Source of the DNA: Vulcanimicrobiota bacterium | GTDB lineage: Bacteria; Vulcanimicrobiota; Vulcanimicrobiia; Vulcanimicrobiales; Vulcanimicrobiaceae | NCBI GenBank assembly: GCA_003158195.1 | Contig: PMHP01000157.1 | Span: forward strand, 585 to 44,717 | Direction of reading: 5' to 3' | Length of the DNA: 44,133 nucleotides | In this document: piece after piece, positions 41,967-44,133 of the stretch | Numbering within the stretch: position 1 is the stretch's first letter | Layout: each line of letters starts with the position of its first letter | Translations under genes and position numbers: made by a program | Notes under the pieces: model-generated | The model's input: only the letters and a program-made list of their open reading frames with translations | Told to the model about the DNA's origin: nothing | Database searches by the model: none

Positions 41967-41998
41967 GCGCCGCTCAGCGAGCTTCGCTCAGGGTGACA
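41946..41998. repeat. Dispersed repeat, partial copy R5 with long hairpin between convergent genes
   Basis: Only the right-hand unit of the element is present (CCCTTCGACTGCG to GCTCAGGGTGACA). It carries an enlarged hairpin: GCTCGCTGAGC (41958-41968) pairs perfectly with GCTCAGCGAGC (41972-41982) across a 3-nt loop. It contains the stop codons of both convergent genes and could act as a bidirectional terminator. Confidence 0.65.
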
Positions 41999-42951
41999 CC
42001 TGCAACGGCGGCGAGGAGGGCGGCCGGATCGTTGCGGTACCGCTCGCGGGCCGACGGGTCGCGCGCGACGAGTTCGGTGAGTTGTGTGAAGACGGCGTTG
42101 ACCGGCGTTGCGACCCCGGCGCGCGCACCGGCGGCAGCCACGGCGCCGTTGAGCACGCCGACTTCGGTGAGGCCGCGGCCGGCGCGCACATCGAGCAGCA
42201 GCGACGGCGGCTTGTGACCGCGCGCCCCGGCGATGCGATTGGCGAGCAACCTCTCGGCAAGCGGCCGCGGCAAGGTGGCGACGGCTTGCAGCGCCCGCAG
42301 CGGGTAACGCGGCAGATCGACCGCTCGCAAATCCAGCGCCGCCATCACCGCGCGCGTCTCGCGCATCGCGTCGATCTCGAGGCCGAAGGGACCGTCGAGT
42401 TTCACGAGCCGCGCCGGAAGGATGTCCAAGATCGCGCATGACGCATTCGCGACGACGTTGAGCGCGAGTTTCGACCATTTGAGCGCACGATAGTCCGAAA
42501 CCACCTTAAGCGGGATCGGCGTGCGCCCCAACGCGGCGAGCAACCAGTTGTGCGCGACACCGCCGACCGGCGCAAGCGCGAGGCCGCCGCGGTTAGCGGC
42601 GACGATCGTTCCGTCGGGGCGGCGTTCGAGCGGCACCGTCAGCGCGCCGGCGACGATCCGGTCTGCACCAAACGCACCCGCCAACCGCTCTTCGTTGCCG
42701 ACGCCGTTTTGCGGCGTGAGCAAGGTCGCGTCGGAGCCCGCCGGCAACGCGCGCCGCAGCGTTTCGATCGCTCCGTCCGTATCGTAGGACTTTACCGCGA
42801 TGATTGCGAGATCGGCGGCAACCTCGCGAACGTCCTCGATGCGTCGCGGTGCGTAGTGCACCTCACAGCCGGCTGCTTGAAGGGCATTGCCGAGGTACGT
42901 TCCGACGGCGCCCGCGCCGACGACGTAAACAACGATCGCCGGTCGCCTCAG
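41974..42951 (-). CDS. panE: 2-dehydropantoate 2-reductase (ApbA/PanE), apparent CTG start
   Basis: A 325-residue NADPH-dependent ketopantoate reductase of pantothenate synthesis. The Rossmann motif [15 protein letters not shown], essential for cofactor binding, lies upstream of the first canonical start (GTG 42861). CTG at 42951 overlaps the dut stop as CTGA and gives normal length. Other motifs: AVKSYDT (catalytic Lys region), [10 protein letters not shown] and [13 protein letters not shown]. It is last gene of nrdR-dut-panE. Its final residues (VTLSEAR) are encoded in repeat R5. Paralogues with other 2-oxo substrates exist. Confidence 0.88.
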   Translation of the reverse strand: MRRPAIVVYVVGAGAVGTYLGNALQAAGCEVHYAPRRIEDVREVAADLAIIAVKSYDTDGAIETLRRALPAGSDATLLTPQNGVGNEERLAGAFGADRIVAGALTVPLERRPDGTIVAANRGGLALAPVGGVAHNWLLAALGRTPIPLKVVSDYRALKWSKLALNVVANASCAILDILPARLVKLDGPFGLEIDAMRETRAVMAALDLRAVDLPRYPLRALQAVATLPRPLAERLLANRIAGARGHKPPSLLLDVRAGRGLTEVGVLNGAVAAAGARAGVATPVNAVFTQLTELVARDPSARERYRNDPAALLAAVAGVTLSEAR

Positions 42952-43388
42952 CCGCCCGTGCTGCCGAAGCCGCCCACCGAGCGCGCGGTCGTCTCGAGCT
43001 CCTGCGTCTCGTCATACAGCGCGCGTGCGACCGGGGCCAGCACGAGTTGCGCGATCCGGTCGCCACGACGAACCGTATAAGGTTCGGTACCGAAGTTTAC
43101 CAGCACGACACCGACCGGGCCGCGGTAATCGGAATCGATCGTCCCCGGCGTGTTGAGCAGCGTGACCCCGGCGCGCAGCGCGAGCCCGCTGCGCGGGCGC
43201 ACTTGCATTTCATATCCGGCCGGAACCGCGAGCGAGAACCCCGCCGGGATGAGCGCGCGCGCCCCGGGCAAGAGCGTCAGCTCGTCACGCACGGCCGCGC
43301 AGACGTCGGCTCCGGCGGCGCCTTCGGTCATGTACGCGGGCAGCTCCAAGCCCACGCCTTCGGGCAAGCGCTTGATCGCGACGCGCAC
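42948..43388 (-). CDS. dut: dUTP diphosphatase
   Basis: A 146-residue trimeric dUTPase with all five motifs: [11 protein letters not shown] (1), RPRSGLA (2), [15 protein letters not shown] (3, catalytic Asp), [12 protein letters not shown] (4) and [11 protein letters not shown] (5, the Gly-rich C-terminal lid). It hydrolyses dUTP to dUMP, preventing uracil incorporation and supplying dTMP synthesis. GTG at 43388, 7 nt after the nrdR stop, fits best; TTG at 43406 is an alternative overlapping nrdR. Linkage to nrdR places it with dNTP supply. Confidence 0.95.
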   Translation of the reverse strand: MRVAIKRLPEGVGLELPAYMTEGAAGADVCAAVRDELTLLPGARALIPAGFSLAVPAGYEMQVRPRSGLALRAGVTLLNTPGTIDSDYRGPVGVVLVNFGTEPYTVRRGDRIAQLVLAPVARALYDETQELETTARSVGGFGSTGG

Positions 43389-43395
43389 GCCGCGC

Positions 43396-43839
43396 TCACT
43401 TGGCAAGCTCGGCCAACTCCGCTTGAAAGCTTCCGATGTCGTCGAACGAACGGTAGACGCTCGCGAACCGGATGTAGGCGACCTTGTCCAGCCGCTTTAG
43501 CGATTCCATCAGTTTCTCGCCGAGCATCGTCGTCGGCACCTCGTTCTCCCCGCGCGAGAAGAGCTCGCGCTCGAGTCCGGCCACGACCTCTTCCATCTGC
43601 GCGCCGGAAACCGGTCGCTTCTCGCACGCACGCTGCAATCCGGTCAGGACCTTCTCACGGTTGTATTGCTCGCGCCGGCCGTCTTTCTTGACGACGAACA
43701 GGCGCGGGGCTTCCATCCGCTCGTACGTCGTGAACCGGCTCTTGCAGTCGAGGCATTCCCGCCGGCGGCGCACGACACTCTCGTCGTCGCGAGAATCGAC
43801 GACGCGGGTCTCGCTCTTACGGCAGGTAGGACAGATCAG
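43396..43839 (-). CDS. nrdR: Transcriptional repressor NrdR, apparent CTG start
   Basis: A 147-residue repressor of ribonucleotide reductase genes. The zinc ribbon is CPTC (residues 3-6) with CLDC later; then [18 protein letters not shown] and an ATP-cone domain ([20 protein letters not shown]). NrdR binds ATP/dATP and represses nrd operons. The first Cys pair is encoded upstream of the first canonical start (GTG 43773). The only in-frame candidate after a TAG is CTG at 43839, with GGGAGG 10 nt upstream, giving the normal ~150-residue length. No nrd gene is in the window. Confidence 0.92.
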   Translation of the reverse strand: MICPTCRKSETRVVDSRDDESVVRRRRECLDCKSRFTTYERMEAPRLFVVKKDGRREQYNREKVLTGLQRACEKRPVSGAQMEEVVAGLERELFSRGENEVPTTMLGEKLMESLKRLDKVAYIRFASVYRSFDDIGSFQAELAELAK

Positions 43840-43933
43840 GTGCGGCTCGCCTCCCTAGGGTCGGGGCCGGTGCCGCCCCGATGCGCTCCCGGGAGATCGA
43901 GCCGGCACGGCGTCCCAATCGTTCCCAAGAAGC

Positions 43934-43954
43934 GGCCCCACTAGATATGGGGCC
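43934..43954 (-). other. Hairpin at the predicted 5' end of the nrdR transcript
   Basis: GGCCCCA (43934-43940) pairs perfectly with TGGGGCC (43948-43954) around a 7-nt loop. It starts 8 nt after the predicted -10, so the nrdR mRNA would begin with a stem-loop. It could instead be a weak terminator for the upstream DUF5679 gene. Confidence 0.4.
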
Positions 43955-43961
43955 TCTCCGA

Positions 43962-43991
43962 AGTATAAGCCACAACTCCTTCCGGGGGCAA
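43962..43991 (-). promoter_or_regulatory. Predicted promoter of the nrdR-dut-panE operon
   Basis: Minus-strand -35 TTGCCC (43991-43986) and -10 TATACT (43967-43962) with 18-bp spacing. The start would fall near 43955, leaving a leader of about 115 nt before the nrdR CTG. No NrdR-box pair was recognised. Confidence 0.45.
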
Positions 43992-43999
43992 ACGACCTG

Positions 44000-44133
44000 C
44001 TAGGAAGCGCCGATCTTGAACATCTTCGTACCGCAGACCGGGCACTTGCCCTCGGTCGCGGGGCGGCCGTTCTTCATCTCGATCTTGACCGCGTCTTTCA
44101 TCTCGCGCTTCGTCTTGCACTTCACGCAATAAC
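44000..44133 (-). CDS. DUF5679-type small zinc-ribbon protein (N-terminus beyond window)
   Basis: The last 43 codons and a TAG are visible. The protein reads YCVKCKTKREMKDAV, then KNGRPATEGKCPVCGTKMF, with paired CxxC motifs (YCVKC, CPVCG) forming a zinc ribbon. This matches the short (~45-55 residue) DUF5679 proteins of high-GC bacteria; only the first few residues lie outside the window. The function of the family is unknown. It lies upstream of nrdR on the same strand, with a promoter between. Confidence 0.8.
   Translation of the reverse strand, partial: YCVKCKTKREMKDAVKIEMKNGRPATEGKCPVCGTKMFKIGAS

Noticed and set aside
43941-44129. 62-codon minus-strand frame at the right edge
   Set aside because: Its sequence is a frame-shifted shadow of the DUF5679 zinc-ribbon gene, which has the clear CxxC pairs.
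1-44133. CRISPR arrays, phage or IS transposases, rRNA or tRNA genes
   Set aside because: None seen on either strand: no regularly spaced direct repeats and no transposase or integrase motifs.

Overview
The window is visibly GC-rich, tightly packed bacterial chromosome with short gaps, many 1-11 nt gene overlaps and frequent GTG/TTG (and apparently CTG) starts. No rRNA, tRNA, phage, IS transposase or CRISPR array was recognised, and no stretch over 300 bases lacks a gene. GC-richness, a plant/cyanobacterial-type phosphoribulokinase, coproheme decarboxylase HemQ and lipoproteins with lipoboxes fit a poorly cultured high-GC phylum such as Vulcanimicrobiota/Eremiobacterota (ex WPS-2). That placement is an inference and was not tested.

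Layout. 1-850: tail of a phosphoesterase-like gene, then a VapBC-type toxin-antitoxin pair with a perfect palindromic operator. 869-4384: sugar ABC importer operon (binding lipoprotein, double ATPase, permease). 4557-5753: PLP-dependent Cys/Met-metabolism lyase, divergent from an esterase and two membrane glycosyltransferase-like proteins (5907-9974), followed by an S9 peptidase and an unknown membrane protein. 12754-14765: dienoyl-CoA-reductase-like SDR plus amidohydrolase. 14905-20125: small unknown protein, a PDZ/multi-TM/GAF membrane sensor with no kinase domain, an FMN-binding oxidase-like protein, ComM/YifB ATPase and a secreted unknown. 20206-23323: lipid kinase, PAP2 phosphatase, DUF2231-Rieske protein, methyltransferase. 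23284-27211: a run of unrecognised secreted or membrane proteins, one apparently broken by an in-frame TGA. 27274-28421: a decay scar with a truncated, frameshifted TPR regulator head-to-head with a truncated NHL-repeat fragment. 28418-32803: MFS exporter and SDR, then a secreted protein, phosphoribulokinase and TauE/SafE permease. 32826-35322: SDR-queA-methyltransferase operon coupled by 4-nt overlaps. 35424-36899: GNAT and NIPSNAP proteins. 36910-39529: hemQ-histidine kinase-response regulator operon, also with 4-nt overlaps. 39734-41966: lipase-like lipoprotein and ROK sugar kinase. 41974-44133: nrdR-dut-panE operon and the 3' part of a DUF5679 zinc-ribbon gene.

Two features cut across the window. 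First, five genes (tauE-like, histidine kinase, ROK kinase, panE, nrdR) have their essential N-terminal motif upstream of any ATG, GTG or TTG, and in each an in-frame CTG sits where the start should be, twice as a CTGA overlap with the preceding stop. Second, a dispersed MITE/REP-like element of about 90-100 bp with imperfect TGTCACnCTGAGC-type inverted ends and a compensating internal hairpin occurs in full form three times, with two partial copies. It abuts or supplies the ends of several genes.

All functional calls come from reading motifs by eye; no similarity search was run.
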